Shown here: positions 26,318-34,590 of the stretch, in pieces
How the letters are laid out: each line of letters begins with the position of its first letter
How positions within the stretch are numbered: the stretch's first letter is position 1
NCBI RefSeq assembly: GCF_004124235.1
Contig: NZ_CP032488.1
Location: 1 to 60,496 of the forward strand
DNA length: 60,496 nt
Direction of reading: 5' to 3'
From: Yersinia hibernica
Lineage (GTDB): Bacteria > Pseudomonadota > Gammaproteobacteria > Enterobacterales > Enterobacteriaceae
The notes under the pieces: model-generated
The model's input: the letters and a program-made list of their open reading frames with translations, nothing else
Database searches by the model: none
Told to the model about the DNA's origin: nothing
Translations under genes and position numbers: made by a program

Positions 26318-26946
26318 TACCCTCCGATCTTGTTTATCAACGACTGAATCAATTCATCAGCTCTTGCATTCAAGCCTTTATATCGAGTTTCAGTAACAGA
26401 AAGGCCAGCGTTTTGTGCCTGGCGATAAGCTGTCTGTTCAAAAATACATCCATCCAGAATTTCGTATCCCGCTTCTTTAAGGTAATTTCTGGCTTCTGAC
26501 TCTTCTGCATCAGTACCTATGCGACTGAGTGCAAAAACAAGTTTAGTCTTTGGTATTCCCTCTTTGACCAAGCCGTGGAAAACTTTGACCGCAGGGATCA
26601 AATCATCCAATGATGCCCCAGTAGGTTGCACGATAAGGTCAGCGACTTTTGCAATTTCCGTTGTGCCTTTACTCGCGCGCGCAGGCCCATCAATAATGAG
26701 AAGTTCAAAATTTTCCGCTGCGGCTAAAGCCTGAGCTGCTGTTGAAAAAAGCTCAACGGAAGCTGCCGGTTCATAACCAGCCGCTAGACGCCGACGGTGC
26801 CAATCAGATGAGGTTGCCTGTTCAGTATCGAGGTCAGCAAGTTTGGTTTTTATGCCTCCCTTAGTTGCTTCTCGCGCCAATGCTCTGGCTTTTGAACTTT
26901 TGCCAACGCCACCTTTTTGAGAAACAAATGCCACTATCCAAGCCAT
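26317..26946 (-). CDS. parA: ParA-family partition ATPase (type Ib)
   Basis: 209 residues from the ATG at 26946 (a GTG two codons earlier is possible). Deviant Walker A FVSQKGGVGKSS (about 7-18), Walker B-like LLIIDGPA, and PTGASLDDLIPAVKVF. The lack of an N-terminal HTH marks the short Ib class, which depends on a small partner for repression. It is a second partition system beside parM. Confidence 0.9.
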   Translation of the reverse strand: MAWIVAFVSQKGGVGKSSKARALAREATKGGIKTKLADLDTEQATSSDWHRRRLAAGYEPAASVELFSTAAQALAAAENFELLIIDGPARASKGTTEIAKVADLIVQPTGASLDDLIPAVKVFHGLVKEGIPKTKLVFALSRIGTDAEESEARNYLKEAGYEILDGCIFEQTAYRQAQNAGLSVTETRYKGLNARADELIQSLINKIGG

Positions 26947-26949
26947 AGT

Positions 26950-27075
26950 CACACCTTAAAAATTGCAGCAAGATTGCTGCAAGCATTAAAACACACGAAC
27001 ATGATTGCAGCAATCTTGCTGATATATTTATGATGAAATTATAATCTAGATAGCTGCTATATTGCAGCTATCTAT
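26950..27075. promoter_or_regulatory. parA promoter region with GCAGC repeats (candidate parS/operator)
   Basis: Copies of TTGCAGCAA/TTGCTGCAA-type units (GCAGCAAGATTGCTGCAAGC, TTGCAGCAATCTTGCTG, TAGCTGCTATATTGCAGCTA). Expected to bind the small partner protein and to serve as centromere and operator. Confidence 0.6.
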
Positions 27076-27196
27076 CATCAATCATAAAGATAGATAATAT
27101 TATTTATCATATTATTAGGAGTGATAAGGGGAGGGTAAATAAAATTTTTTAAAGGGGAGAGGATGGTTCCTCCCTCCTTAGTTACGTTTCAGCTTG

Positions 27197-27274
27197 TTAG
27201 AATAACAAGCCGAACAGCCGCAGCAGTGCGACAATGAACTCTAAAACAACAATGATTGCTGATAGAAGATTCAT
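27197..27274 (-). CDS. Candidate 25-residue hydrophobic membrane peptide
   Basis: ATG at 27274 follows a strong ribosome site (GAGGAGCAAATGG). The peptide (MNLLSAIIVVLEFIVALL then RLFGLLF) is one membrane-spanning helix. Size and character resemble small toxins of type I toxin-antitoxin loci (TisB, ShoB), and it lies near the partition genes. No antisense RNA could be identified by eye. Function is inferred only. Confidence 0.5.
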   Translation of the reverse strand: MNLLSAIIVVLEFIVALLRLFGLLF

Positions 27275-27381
27275 CCATTTGCTCCTCATTTCTGCGGAGC
27301 ATGATAACTGTCTACCTTACCGGTTTTTTTCGCCTAAAATTCAATGTGATCAGTAGTGACACTACAGTATTCCCAATCACT

Positions 27382-27963
27382 TTATTGTTCTTCGTTTATC
27401 TGAACATGAACGGGTAATCCTGCATCAAAGCATGACAGATAATACCGACCTACACTGAGTGTATCCCCATATAGCCGCACACGTAGACCATCACCTTGCA
27501 ACAACATCAGGTACGGGGTTCCATCGAACGGCACTACATAGCATGCACTACGGGCGTAATAGGTTTGTCCGTTCAACATGACAGGTAGGGCATCTGTAAC
27601 TGGCTTTGTCGGTAAATTATGAGGCAACACTAAGCAGGTCTTACGTTTTTGCCGATCGAGTTCAGCCTGACTTTCATTTGCGTAGAGTAGCGTAGCGCAT
27701 TCCAAACCATCGTGAGTGAGTTCGACAGCCAGTTGCAAATTCGACGCTCGTAAAGTACGAACCATCCCAGCTTTAGCTAACCGATGACATGCACCACGAA
27801 GATTAGGGCCATATACCGGCTTGTCATCACTAACAGTTAGCAATTTCTCAAGATCCTTTGTGGGTACTGGCCCAGGCTTCCGCTCATTCAGCGCGGCCAA
27901 TATTATCAAAATATTTTTTTGCAACGCTGACAAGCGTCGAGCTGGTGAATGTTCTTTGTTCAT
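27382..27963 (-). CDS. Winged-helix-like plasmid protein, unknown
   Basis: 193 residues from the ATG at 27963 (MNKEHSPARRLSALQKN); the open frame extends to 28044. The N-terminal half (LIILAALNERKPGPVPTKDL, YGPNLRGACHRLAKAGMVRT) looks like a winged helix, suggesting a DNA-binding regulator. The C-terminal half is not recognised. AT-rich repeated DNA lies upstream and may be its operator. Confidence 0.6.
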   Translation of the reverse strand: MNKEHSPARRLSALQKNILIILAALNERKPGPVPTKDLEKLLTVSDDKPVYGPNLRGACHRLAKAGMVRTLRASNLQLAVELTHDGLECATLLYANESQAELDRQKRKTCLVLPHNLPTKPVTDALPVMLNGQTYYARSACYVVPFDGTPYLMLLQGDGLRVRLYGDTLSVGRYYLSCFDAGLPVHVQINEEQ

Positions 27964-28265
27964 TATCGTAAATATCACTGTATGATTAATTATAAATGAC
28001 TCTAAACATATCAGATTGATTAAATCAATATATACACAAATCAAACTATGATTGATTAATTGTATAAAAATAACTATTCAATTCAAGATTGATTTATATC
28101 AAAAACTAATTAATCATTCATGCTCTCGCTATTAGTCACTCCAAACAAAATATCGCTTTAGATTATACCCTAGTGATAGCATGGTGTACTCCGGAAAAAT
28201 ACTCTCATATACATTGATTTATCACTTTTGATACCAGAGAATCACTTAATCTAATACCTATTGAG
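27964..28265. promoter_or_regulatory. AT-rich region with repeated ATTGATTAAT motifs
   Basis: About 300 bp without genes between divergent units. TTGATTAA/ATTAATCA motifs recur in both directions (near 27981, 28015, 28048, 28088 and 28110). It could be an operator array for the winged-helix protein or an AT-rich replication element. No iterons of fixed period are seen. Confidence 0.4.
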
Positions 28266-29165
28266 ATGAAAATAGCGATGGCACTTGTCGGCTATGCTCG
28301 AGTATCTACTACAGATCAGGATTTGACTCACCAGGTTGAGGTTTTAACCGCTGCGGGTTGTCTCAAAATTTTCTCGGAAAAAATCAGCGGGACAAAGAAA
28401 GAAGGACGTCAGGCATTTGATGAATGTCTGGACTACTTGCGTGACGGCGATACGTTGGTGGTCACACGCATTGACCGCTTATCAAGAAGCCTTCGTGACC
28501 TCAAAAATCTGGTGTATGACTTTGAACAGCAAAATATCAAACTCAGGGCGACGGAACAGGCCATCGATACCGCGTCAGCATCCGGTAAAGCGTTTCTGGA
28601 TATGCTGGGCGTTTTTGCAGAATTCGAAACCAATCTGCGACAGGAACGACAACGTGAAGGTATTGCCCAGGCAAAACAACAGGGAAAGTATAAAGGAAGA
28701 AAACCGACCGCTCGCGCAAAAACTGTTGAAGTCATCGAACTGGTTCGTGCCGGTTTTACCCGCGATTCGGTGGCCAAGCAACTGAATATCGGCAAAGCGA
28801 GTGTCTACCGGATACTGAAAACCTACCGGCTTCAGAACCCCGATGATATTTTGCCTGGTGAGCGTTCAGCCAGAAAGATAGCGACGTTACTCATCGAGTT
28901 ACGCGTTGAAAACAATACCAAATATGTCAGAGGTAAATCGAAAGTCAGGACTGATATCGAAAATGAATGGAACTGGAGCTTTGATATGGAAAAGCCCGAT
29001 CCAAAAGGCAACTACTATATCCTGCGAGTCCCGTATGAAACCGAACAAGAGCTGGATGAACTGGTTGATGAACTAAACCGTGATGCAGCCTATGCCGCTG
29101 AGATGCGATATTGTTATGTCGAGTTGGATGTGGTGCATCAGGAAACGGGGAAAATATGGAATTAA
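28266..29165 (+). CDS. Serine recombinase with an extra C-terminal domain
   Basis: 299 residues; typical resolvases have about 190. Catalytic domain about 5-135 (VGYARVSTTDQDL with nucleophile Ser; RIDRLSRSLRDL; GVFAEFETNLRQERQREGI), HTH about 155-190 (DSVAKQLNIGKASVYRILK), then about 105 further residues of mixed charge (SARKIATLLIELRVENNTKY) that I do not recognise. A start at 28278 is also possible. It may resolve plasmid dimers or cointegrates. The extra domain could set partner or site choice. Confidence 0.85.
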   Translation: MKIAMALVGYARVSTTDQDLTHQVEVLTAAGCLKIFSEKISGTKKEGRQAFDECLDYLRDGDTLVVTRIDRLSRSLRDLKNLVYDFEQQNIKLRATEQAIDTASASGKAFLDMLGVFAEFETNLRQERQREGIAQAKQQGKYKGRKPTARAKTVEVIELVRAGFTRDSVAKQLNIGKASVYRILKTYRLQNPDDILPGERSARKIATLLIELRVENNTKYVRGKSKVRTDIENEWNWSFDMEKPDPKGNYYILRVPYETEQELDELVDELNRDAAYAAEMRYCYVELDVVHQETGKIWN

Positions 29166-29230
29166 CCACAGTATTCTTCACGCTATGGCGCTAAAATCCG
29201 TGTTATCAATGACTATGCTACTATTGGCCA

Positions 29231-30151
29231 ATGAAAACGACACCCACACCGCACGATGCGCTTTTTAAACAATTTTTGACGCACCCAGAAACCGCTCGCG
29301 ACTTTCTGGAAGTACACCTACCGCCAGCATTACGCCAGGCGTGCGACCTAAGCACCCTGCGACTGGAGTCCGGTTCATTTATCGAAGAAGATCTGCGTGC
29401 CTACTACTCCGACGTACTGTATTCCCTTAAAGCGGGGCAGGGTGACGGTTACATATACGCACTAATAGAACACCAAAGTTCCCCGGACAAGCATATGGGC
29501 TTTCGTATGATGCGATATGCTATCGCCGCCATGCAGCGGCACCTCGATGCCGGCAACGATAAACTACCCTTGGTTATTCCGATTTTATTCTATCATGGCC
29601 AGGTGACACCTTATCCTTACCCAATGAGCTGGCTGCAAGAATTCAGTGAACCGGAACTGGCGGAACAACTCTACAGTAATGATTTCCCGTTGGTTGACGT
29701 GACTGTCATTTCTGATGATGAAATCATGACACACCGGCGTATGGCCATCCTGGAACTGCTGCAAAAGCACGTTCGTCAGCGTGACCTTGCCGAGCTAATG
29801 GAACAACTGGTCACGTTGCTGCTTGCCGGTTACACTAATAATGAGCAGCTGACATCGCTGATGAATTACATGTTGCAGGTTGGCGACACGGCAGCACCGG
29901 AAAACTTTATTCGGGAGCTGGCCCGCCGTTCACCACAGCACGAGGAGGTATTGATGACGATTGCACAAAAACTCGAACAAAAAGGGATCGAAAAAGGTCG
30001 CCAGGAAGGACGTTTGGAAGGGCGTCAAGAGGGGGTGTTTGAAGGTAAACTGGAAGTCGCTCGCTCTATGTTAGCCAGTGGCCTCGATCGCACAATGGTA
30101 ATGAAAATGACCGGCCTGAGCGCTGACGATCTGGCACAAATCCGCCATTAA
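29231..30151 (+). CDS. Rpn-family recombination-promoting nuclease (PD-(D/E)XK)
   Basis: 306 residues. The N-terminal part (PHDALFKQFLTHPETARDFL) and nuclease core (YYSDVLYSLKAG with Asp; IYALIEHQSSPDKHMGFRMM with Glu-x-Gln) match the Rpn/YhgA family. A central helical region follows, then a repeated EKGRQEGRLEGRQEG segment, typical of these proteins, and a short C-terminal domain. Rpn proteins promote RecA-independent recombination and some take part in phage defence. Confidence 0.88.
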   Translation: MKTTPTPHDALFKQFLTHPETARDFLEVHLPPALRQACDLSTLRLESGSFIEEDLRAYYSDVLYSLKAGQGDGYIYALIEHQSSPDKHMGFRMMRYAIAAMQRHLDAGNDKLPLVIPILFYHGQVTPYPYPMSWLQEFSEPELAEQLYSNDFPLVDVTVISDDEIMTHRRMAILELLQKHVRQRDLAELMEQLVTLLLAGYTNNEQLTSLMNYMLQVGDTAAPENFIRELARRSPQHEEVLMTIAQKLEQKGIEKGRQEGRLEGRQEGVFEGKLEVARSMLASGLDRTMVMKMTGLSADDLAQIRH

Positions 30152-30179
30152 TTATCCACAATGACGGGCAGGGAAGACA

Positions 30180-30413
30180 TTGTCAGACAACATTGAACCG
30201 GATTCACCAGAAAACACCACTTCAGCTTTAAGCCACCTGGCATTCTGTGCGTTGTTGGCACTTGGCATAGCCCGTCAGGATGGTATGGCCGTAGCACCCT
30301 ACGCAGAGAATCTGTTTCTTATCCGCTGGCTGGCCACCGCGCAGAAACAGAAGCGCTTCCCCAAAAGTGTGGCTATCGATATTACCTGGCTACTATACTG
30401 GAATTCAATATGA
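30180..30413 (+). CDS. Small hypothetical protein after rpn
   Basis: 77 residues from a TTG with GGGAAG in front. Central hydrophobic stretch (LAFCALLALGIARQDGMAV) and RWLATAQKQKRFPKSVAIDI. No family recognised. It starts 28 bp after rpn and may be co-transcribed. Confidence 0.45.
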   Translation: MSDNIEPDSPENTTSALSHLAFCALLALGIARQDGMAVAPYAENLFLIRWLATAQKQKRFPKSVAIDITWLLYWNSI

Positions 30414-30486
30414 TTTGGCACTCTGCGGGTAAAACCAAGAGCAACGGAAAAGGACAAAATGGGGTTACGAAAGCCAGCCCTAAGTA

Positions 30487-30627
30487 TCAATAACGCTGAC
30501 TGTATTTCTTTTGCTTCTTTTCACGTCTTTTTTGGATAATCCATTGCAATGGTGTACGCCTGCCAAATACGGTACATAAAACAGATATCACCACAATAAA
30601 CATTATAAGATAAAATAGAGTTTTCAT
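30487..30627 (-). CDS. Candidate 46-residue single-span membrane protein
   Basis: Frame beginning MKTLFYLIMFIVVISVLCTV with one N-terminal membrane helix and a strongly basic tail (IQKRREKKQKKYSQR). Modest ribosome site (GGACTGGATAAAT). It resembles small membrane stress proteins or toxins in shape only. Confidence 0.45.
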   Translation of the reverse strand: MKTLFYLIMFIVVISVLCTVFGRRTPLQWIIQKRREKKQKKYSQRY

Positions 30628-30714
30628 TATTTATCCAGTCCACAATTGGTTTCTAATAGGGAGGTGAAATTAAAATAGGATGTACAAACGCCCAGCGGGG
30701 GTCGTGCCGCAGAT

Positions 30715-31218
30715 TTAGTGGTAATGGTTAATTGTCAGATACCATCCGATGATCTTATCGTGCATTTCTTCTGATTTTGAGAAGCAGATAGTCTTGCGGG
30801 CTAACCGTTTGAGATGGGTTCGCAAGTTCAGATTATGTCGCTCTATCCTCTGGGTGTATTTCTTGCTGATAACATGACTGGTTGAGGACAATAAAGTGCG
30901 GTATACCGGCCAGGCATCGGTCATGTAGAAGGCAATGCTAAACTGGCTCAGCAAAACCAGAAGACGCTTTAATGTCAAAGCATTTCGCGGGCCAAATACA
31001 TGGGCGATAACGCGCTTTCGGATGCGGTCATAGGCATAAAACAGCCAGCGTTGATTGCCTTTACAGCGGACATATGACCACTGCTCATCGGCTTCACAGC
31101 AGATAACCACCTCTGCGCTAGGCTCTACGTTTTGCGCTACCTGGTGCGGCGTAAGTTTTTTAGATGACGCAGAACGGTATTGAGGCTTATCCGTAGAACC
31201 CGTGCTGTATCGCGGCAT
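30715..31218 (-). CDS. insB: IS1 InsB', copy C
   Basis: 167 residues, identical to the other copies; made as an InsAB' frameshift product. Confidence 0.9.
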   Translation of the reverse strand: MPRYSTGSTDKPQYRSASSKKLTPHQVAQNVEPSAEVVICCEADEQWSYVRCKGNQRWLFYAYDRIRKRVIAHVFGPRNALTLKRLLVLLSQFSIAFYMTDAWPVYRTLLSSTSHVISKKYTQRIERHNLNLRTHLKRLARKTICFSKSEEMHDKIIGWYLTINHYH

Positions 31219-31415
31219 CCGGAGCCGTTCATCGCCATATCAACGATGGCCTGATGGGTTTCGGGTTTAGCTCCGTTGTAGCGATAGCTGAGCTGGAAGG
31301 TCTTCAGGCATTGGTTACAGCGATAGAGCTGCGCCCCTGAGCCGGAGTGGCCGTTTCGGATAACCCCATGAGTTTCAGAACAGCGAGGACAAACCACATC
31401 AATCTTTGCCATCAA
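31137..31415 (-). CDS. insA: IS1 InsA, copy C
   Basis: 92 residues, identical to the copies A and B proteins. Confidence 0.93.
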   Translation of the reverse strand: MMAKIDVVCPRCSETHGVIRNGHSGSGAQLYRCNQCLKTFQLSYRYNGAKPETHQAIVDMAMNGSGCRDTARVLRISLNTVLRHLKNLRRTR

Positions 31416-31463
31416 TCATCCAAAGGGTAAAGAGTACACCAACACTAAGTTTGCGTCACGACC

Positions 31464-31556
31464 GAATTTTTAAAACCAAGAAAAAGACTCTCGCTCATAC
31501 TCATTTTAATCTTGCCGATATTGTTCATCACCGTTCTGACAAGTTACTTTCTTTAA
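31464..31556 (+). pseudogene. 3' scrap of a membrane-protein gene cut by IS1
   Basis: A frame open from the IS1 border encodes a basic then hydrophobic stretch (PRKRLSLILILILPILFIT) and stops at 31556. Its upstream part is missing. Confidence 0.3.
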
Positions 31557-31644
31557 GTTGGGTGAAGTAAGCCACCATTATACGAAGCACACGAGGTATT
31601 GATAGCAGCACTGAAAAATACATTAAATTTGGAGGAGTGAAGTT

Positions 31645-31809
31645 ATGGCAAAAGTTAAATTTGAAAATTTTCTTAAATGTATGATTTTTGAAGTAAGTAG
31701 CGTTGATTCTTTTGAACGCATTCACGAAGCATTATTTGACTACTGCGATGAAACTGTAAAGGCAAACCCTGATATCGCTGTAAAGGCTGTGAAGTATCCG
31801 GTCTATTAG
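31645..31809 (+). CDS. Small acidic protein, stop supplied by a transposon end
   Basis: 54 residues with a strong ribosome site (GGAGGAG). It reads MAKVKFENFLKCMIFEVSSV then an acidic helix. The stop codon TAG is formed by the first G of the Tn3-type end at 31809, so the native protein was longer. The frame would continue at 54084 on the far side of the 22.3-kb block. Function unknown. Confidence 0.55.
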   Translation: MAKVKFENFLKCMIFEVSSVDSFERIHEALFDYCDETVKANPDIAVKAVKYPVY

Positions 31810-31846
31810 GGGTCCGCTTGGATAACGGAAAATAAACCACGCTAAG
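31809..31846 (+). repeat. Tn3-type 38-bp end, left end of block B
   Basis: Begins GGGGTCCGCTTGGATAACGG and ends CACGCTAAG, the usual GGGG...TAAG form. Confidence 0.85.
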
Positions 31847-32056
31847 ACTACTTTTTAACCAAAGCGCTCTTGGTTGTTGTCCGAACGGCGGGGCTACGGC
31901 GTTTCTGTGTCCGAAACCGAACGATTGCGTACACCATCCCAATAACATGTACGAAAGTAAGCAAAACTATTAACGGACAGTTAGATCGTTCCGTACATCC
32001 CTTACGGTCAGGGGGTTTCGCTCAATGGAACGAAATCCCCCGTTAAACTCAAAACG

Positions 32057-32094
32057 CTTAACGTAGGATAATTTCCGTTTTCCAAGCGGACCCC
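32057..32094 (-). repeat. Tn3-type 38-bp end
   Basis: CTTAACGTAGGATAATTTCC... ending GCGGACCCC. Almost the same sequence recurs at 49231-49268 in the same orientation. Confidence 0.8.
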
Positions 32095-32185
32095 TTAATG
32101 TTTATCGAAATTCAAATAGCAAAACAAAAGGATCAATCAGCGGTCCTTTTTTTTTATTTTTTCATGAATATCAATAAATTATATT

Positions 32186-32223
32186 CTTAACGTACGTTTT
32201 CGTTCCATTGGCCTTCAAACCCC
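32186..32223 (-). repeat. Tn3-type 38-bp end beside the toxin gene
   Basis: On the minus strand GGGGTTTGAAGGCCAATGGA... ending CGTTAAG. It overlaps the last codons of the type III toxin gene. Closest relative in the window is the end at 33609. Confidence 0.75.
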
Positions 32224-32694
32224 TAATTCAGCGTGGTAGTTAATCAGAGTAGTAAAGCAGTAATCGCGGCGCAGGATATTTTGGTCATTCTTTCTGATAG
32301 CCTCAACGTAACGATCAACATACTTGGCAAACTGTTTGGTGACGTGTGCTTCTTTAGAAAGAAGGTCTTTCGCCGCCTTTTTATTTTTCAGGAGAAAAAC
32401 TTGAGCACTGATGTAGGACTTATCGGTTATTAACATTGCTTTGGAATAGTCTAACCCCATACCCCGGACGTCATTCTTTCCGGTATCACGTTCAATGATG
32501 TAACAGTCATCGTGACGTATATGCGATCTTACAGGGATAGCGAACGTCAGGCCATTGAGCTGTATCTGAACGATGCCATGGCCTCTGATTTTATTGTTAA
32601 CGAGCCATGAGTTTGTTTTAGCATCAAAATCAAGTGCTTCTAACACAACGAGGTTCTGTTGATAAAACGAACTATCTAGTTTTTTTAGTTCCAT
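32215..32694 (-). CDS. Type III toxin, ToxN/TenpN-like endoribonuclease
   Basis: 159 residues from the ATG at 32694 (an alternative ATG lies at 32712). The pattern NKIRGHGIVQIQLNGLTFAI, PVRSHIRHDDCYI, GLDYSKAMLITDKSYISAQ and the C-terminal LINYHAEL fits the ToxN/TenpN fold. Directly upstream are a terminator and tandem repeats, the standard layout of type III toxin-antitoxin loci, where the RNA repeats inhibit the toxin and partial read-through sets toxin dose. It cleaves RNA and can abort phage infection or stabilise the plasmid. The 3' end overlaps a Tn3-type end, so the last residues may be altered. Confidence 0.75.
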   Translation of the reverse strand: MELKKLDSSFYQQNLVVLEALDFDAKTNSWLVNNKIRGHGIVQIQLNGLTFAIPVRSHIRHDDCYIIERDTGKNDVRGMGLDYSKAMLITDKSYISAQVFLLKNKKAAKDLLSKEAHVTKQFAKYVDRYVEAIRKNDQNILRRDYCFTTLINYHAELGV

Positions 32695-32713
32695 AGATGA
32701 TTGATTTTCCATA

Positions 32714-32746
32714 CAAAAAAACCCTGACAAAATGACAGGGTTTTTA
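32714..32746 (-). terminator. Terminator between antitoxin RNA and toxin
   Basis: On the minus strand ACCCTGTCATTTTGTCAGGG followed by six T. It limits transcription of the toxin relative to the repeat RNA. Confidence 0.85.
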
Positions 32747-32763
32747 AGGTAGCTATCTTACAA

Positions 32764-32855
32764 GGAATTTGGGTTTTTATCGTGGGGATATTCCTACCGC
32801 CACAAACAAACATGGAATTTGGGTTTTTACCGTGGGGATATTCCTACCGCCACAA
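32764..32855 (-). ncRNA. Type III antitoxin RNA repeats
   Basis: Two 42-nt copies (32764-32805 and 32814-32855), period 50, differing at one base (T/C at 32780/32830). Each holds a GTGG...CCAC pairing and a GGAAT...ATTCC pairing on the plus strand, and equivalent structure on the minus strand. The toxin transcript would be cut at each repeat to release inhibitor RNA. The promoter, on the minus strand in 32860-32960, was not resolved. Confidence 0.75.
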
Positions 32856-32954
32856 CTTAACTACAGTGTGATCATGGCACACATAGACTACAAATGCAAC
32901 ACCAATGCTGACAACGGTGTTCCCAGTATCATTGCTACCGGACATAAACACCTG

Positions 32955-32995
32955 CCCATCCAATTAGAAAACTCGTTGTTTTCCAAGCGGCCCCC
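32955..32995 (-). repeat. Partial Tn3-type end
   Basis: On the minus strand GGGGGCCGCTTGGAAAAC matches the outer half of other ends. The inner half does not. The same outer half occurs at 54125-54148 in finO. Confidence 0.5.
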
Positions 32996-33006
32996 TATCA
33001 GGCGGA

Positions 33007-33594
33007 TTAACTCGATATCGGTTTTAGCCGCTTTGGCCATTCAGTTATCCCGCTCGGCTTCAGTTCTTCCCAATGATCGACACGATAAATAAAGCCGCGC
33101 CAATAGTCTGTTTCTCGCCAATAGTCATCAGCGCCCAAGATAATTAGAAAGTTTCCACGCTCTGCCAGGCTGGCTGCCTTACGTGATTTACTAATGATAC
33201 TATGTAGATAATCTAAATACTGATCGTTTATGCTGTTGTGGTAATAACCTACCGTGGCATACAAATCAGCGTCTAAAAGCAGATGATGCGCCACTTCATC
33301 AGTGATCAAATTGCTATCGTTTTCATGTTCAAAAACGACGCCTGGGTTAATAATATAAAACCTGTTTCCCTCGTAGTGTGCATCTTCTGGCCGGAATAAA
33401 ATGCCGTCTGTGGAATAGTATTCCGTGTTCATCCCCAGCTCATTAGCGGCGGCGATCTCAGCCAATACGTTTACCATTTCGCGGGTATACGCTTTGCGCT
33501 GGCTCCAGACGGGTAGAATCAAATCACACCGCCGGTAGTATGCTGTCGCCCACTGGTCTATAAAATCTTGTGCTGTCATCATTACTTTTTTCAT
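33007..33594 (-). CDS. Hypothetical protein, 195 residues
   Basis: Start MKKVMMTAQDFIDQWATAYY. Rich in Tyr/Trp/Asp (GADDYWRETDYWRGFIYRVD, GYYHNSINDQYLDYLHS), so a soluble protein with possible ligand or immunity function. No family recognised. It is flanked by Tn3-type ends (32955 and 33609) and so is part of a small accessory island with the TA locus. Confidence 0.65.
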   Translation of the reverse strand: MKKVMMTAQDFIDQWATAYYRRCDLILPVWSQRKAYTREMVNVLAEIAAANELGMNTEYYSTDGILFRPEDAHYEGNRFYIINPGVVFEHENDSNLITDEVAHHLLLDADLYATVGYYHNSINDQYLDYLHSIISKSRKAASLAERGNFLIILGADDYWRETDYWRGFIYRVDHWEELKPSGITEWPKRLKPISS

Positions 33595-33608
33595 GCCTAG
33601 TTATTCTC

Positions 33609-33646
33609 GGGGTTTGAGGACCAATGGATCGAAAACCTATACTAAG
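33609..33646 (+). repeat. Tn3-type 38-bp end
   Basis: GGGGTTTGAGGACCAATGGA... ending TACTAAG, outer side left. The flank TTCTC finds no matching partner. Confidence 0.75.
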
Positions 33647-33688
33647 TGATATCAGAAATCGATTTGGTTTATCCGAGGTCAAAAAACG

Positions 33689-34496
33689 GGTTCTGTCGCG
33701 TTAGCGTAGCTCAGTTAGCAAAAGTTGCGTTGTCGGTTATTTAGGCTGCTAGCAAATAGAATTGTTCCGCGGCTGACAGTCCCTCACTTTGCAGGTGTCG
33801 ATATTGCCCTTTGCGTATCATATGAATTAATTCAATGCCTGCCAGTATCGTCTGCGCCCGGCGAAATGATTTAAATCCCGTCATCAGTCGGGTTCGCCGC
33901 TTTATATTTCGATGGTCCTGCTCAATCAGATTATTCAAATATTTGCTCTGCCTGATAGTGATAGTTTCATCTTCGGCTTTATCGGCATTAAGCGTCGCCA
34001 GCGCTGCTGTATTGGCTCCACTTTTATCGATAGTGACCACTTCAGGTTCATTGTGGTACCGGATGGCCTTGCGAAAGAAGCGCAACGCCGCTGCCGCATC
34101 CCGTTTGGCCGTCAACAGGAAATCGATGGTCTGGCCTGCAGTATCCACCGCGCGATAGAGATATTTCCACTGCCCTTTGATTTTGATATAGGTTTCATCC
34201 ATGCGCCATCGACTGCCCACAGAGCGTTTATGCCGGCGGAAGGCCTTGTCTAACAAGGGCACCAGGCGAATAACCCAACGATGAAGCGTGGAATGGTCAA
34301 CAGCAATACCGCGTTCAGCCATCATTTCTTCGATATTTCGCAGGCTCAGGGCATAAGCCAGATACCAGCGAACACATTGTACGATGATATCAACGGGGTA
34401 ATGCAAGCGTTTGAAGGCGTTTCGGATCAGAGGCATGGGTAGGCAACATCAAAAAAAACAGCATGTTACCTGACCAAGCCTTAATGCGACAGAACC
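33689..34496 (-). mobile_element. IS6-family insertion sequence
   Basis: 808 bp with ends GGTTCTGTCGC and GCGACAGAACC and a single transposase gene. The 8-bp flanks (AAAAAACG and GGATGAAT) do not match, as is common for IS6 elements after replicative rearrangement. It sits next to the truncated regulator-like gene at 34591. Confidence 0.92.
33741..34436 (-). CDS. IS6-family DDE transposase
   Basis: 231 residues. N-terminal HTH (LSLRNIEEMMAERGIAVDHS), catalytic Asp in SRWRMDETYIKIKGQWKYLY, second Asp in VTIDKSGAN, Glu in NLIEQDHRNIKRRTR. Length and order are normal for the family. Start MPLIRNAFKRLHYP. Confidence 0.95.
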   Translation of the reverse strand: MPLIRNAFKRLHYPVDIIVQCVRWYLAYALSLRNIEEMMAERGIAVDHSTLHRWVIRLVPLLDKAFRRHKRSVGSRWRMDETYIKIKGQWKYLYRAVDTAGQTIDFLLTAKRDAAAALRFFRKAIRYHNEPEVVTIDKSGANTAALATLNADKAEDETITIRQSKYLNNLIEQDHRNIKRRTRLMTGFKSFRRAQTILAGIELIHMIRKGQYRHLQSEGLSAAEQFYLLAA

Positions 34497-34590
34497 GGAT
34501 GAATAGCTTCAGTTCTCATGACAACGCCATTATTTGCAACAAGCCTGATAAGCTGACGCTTTATCTAATAAAAGAACCTAATAGCCGTTC

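Larger units (their letters stand above)
30700..31463 (-). mobile_element. IS1-family element, copy C
   Basis: Third 764-bp copy. Flanks CCAGCGGG and GAATTTTT do not match, so there is no target duplication. It marks the border between backbone and accessory block. Confidence 0.95.
31809..32094. mobile_element. 286-bp Tn3-derived miniature element (TIME-like)
   Basis: Bounded by related 38-bp ends at 31809-31846 and 32057-32094 (inverted). Inside lies another Tn3-like end (GGGGTTTCGCTCAATGGAAC at 32012). It encodes no protein. The flanks TATTA and TTAAT do not match, so it may instead be a fused set of remnants. Confidence 0.5.

Noticed and set aside
32764..32855. Repeats as a possible CRISPR array
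   Set aside because: Only two units, an 8-base spacer, no cas genes, and a toxin-type gene with a terminator in the type III TA order.
33689..34496. 8-bp target duplication of the IS6 element
   Set aside because: Flanks AAAAAACG and GGATGAAT differ; no duplication is present.
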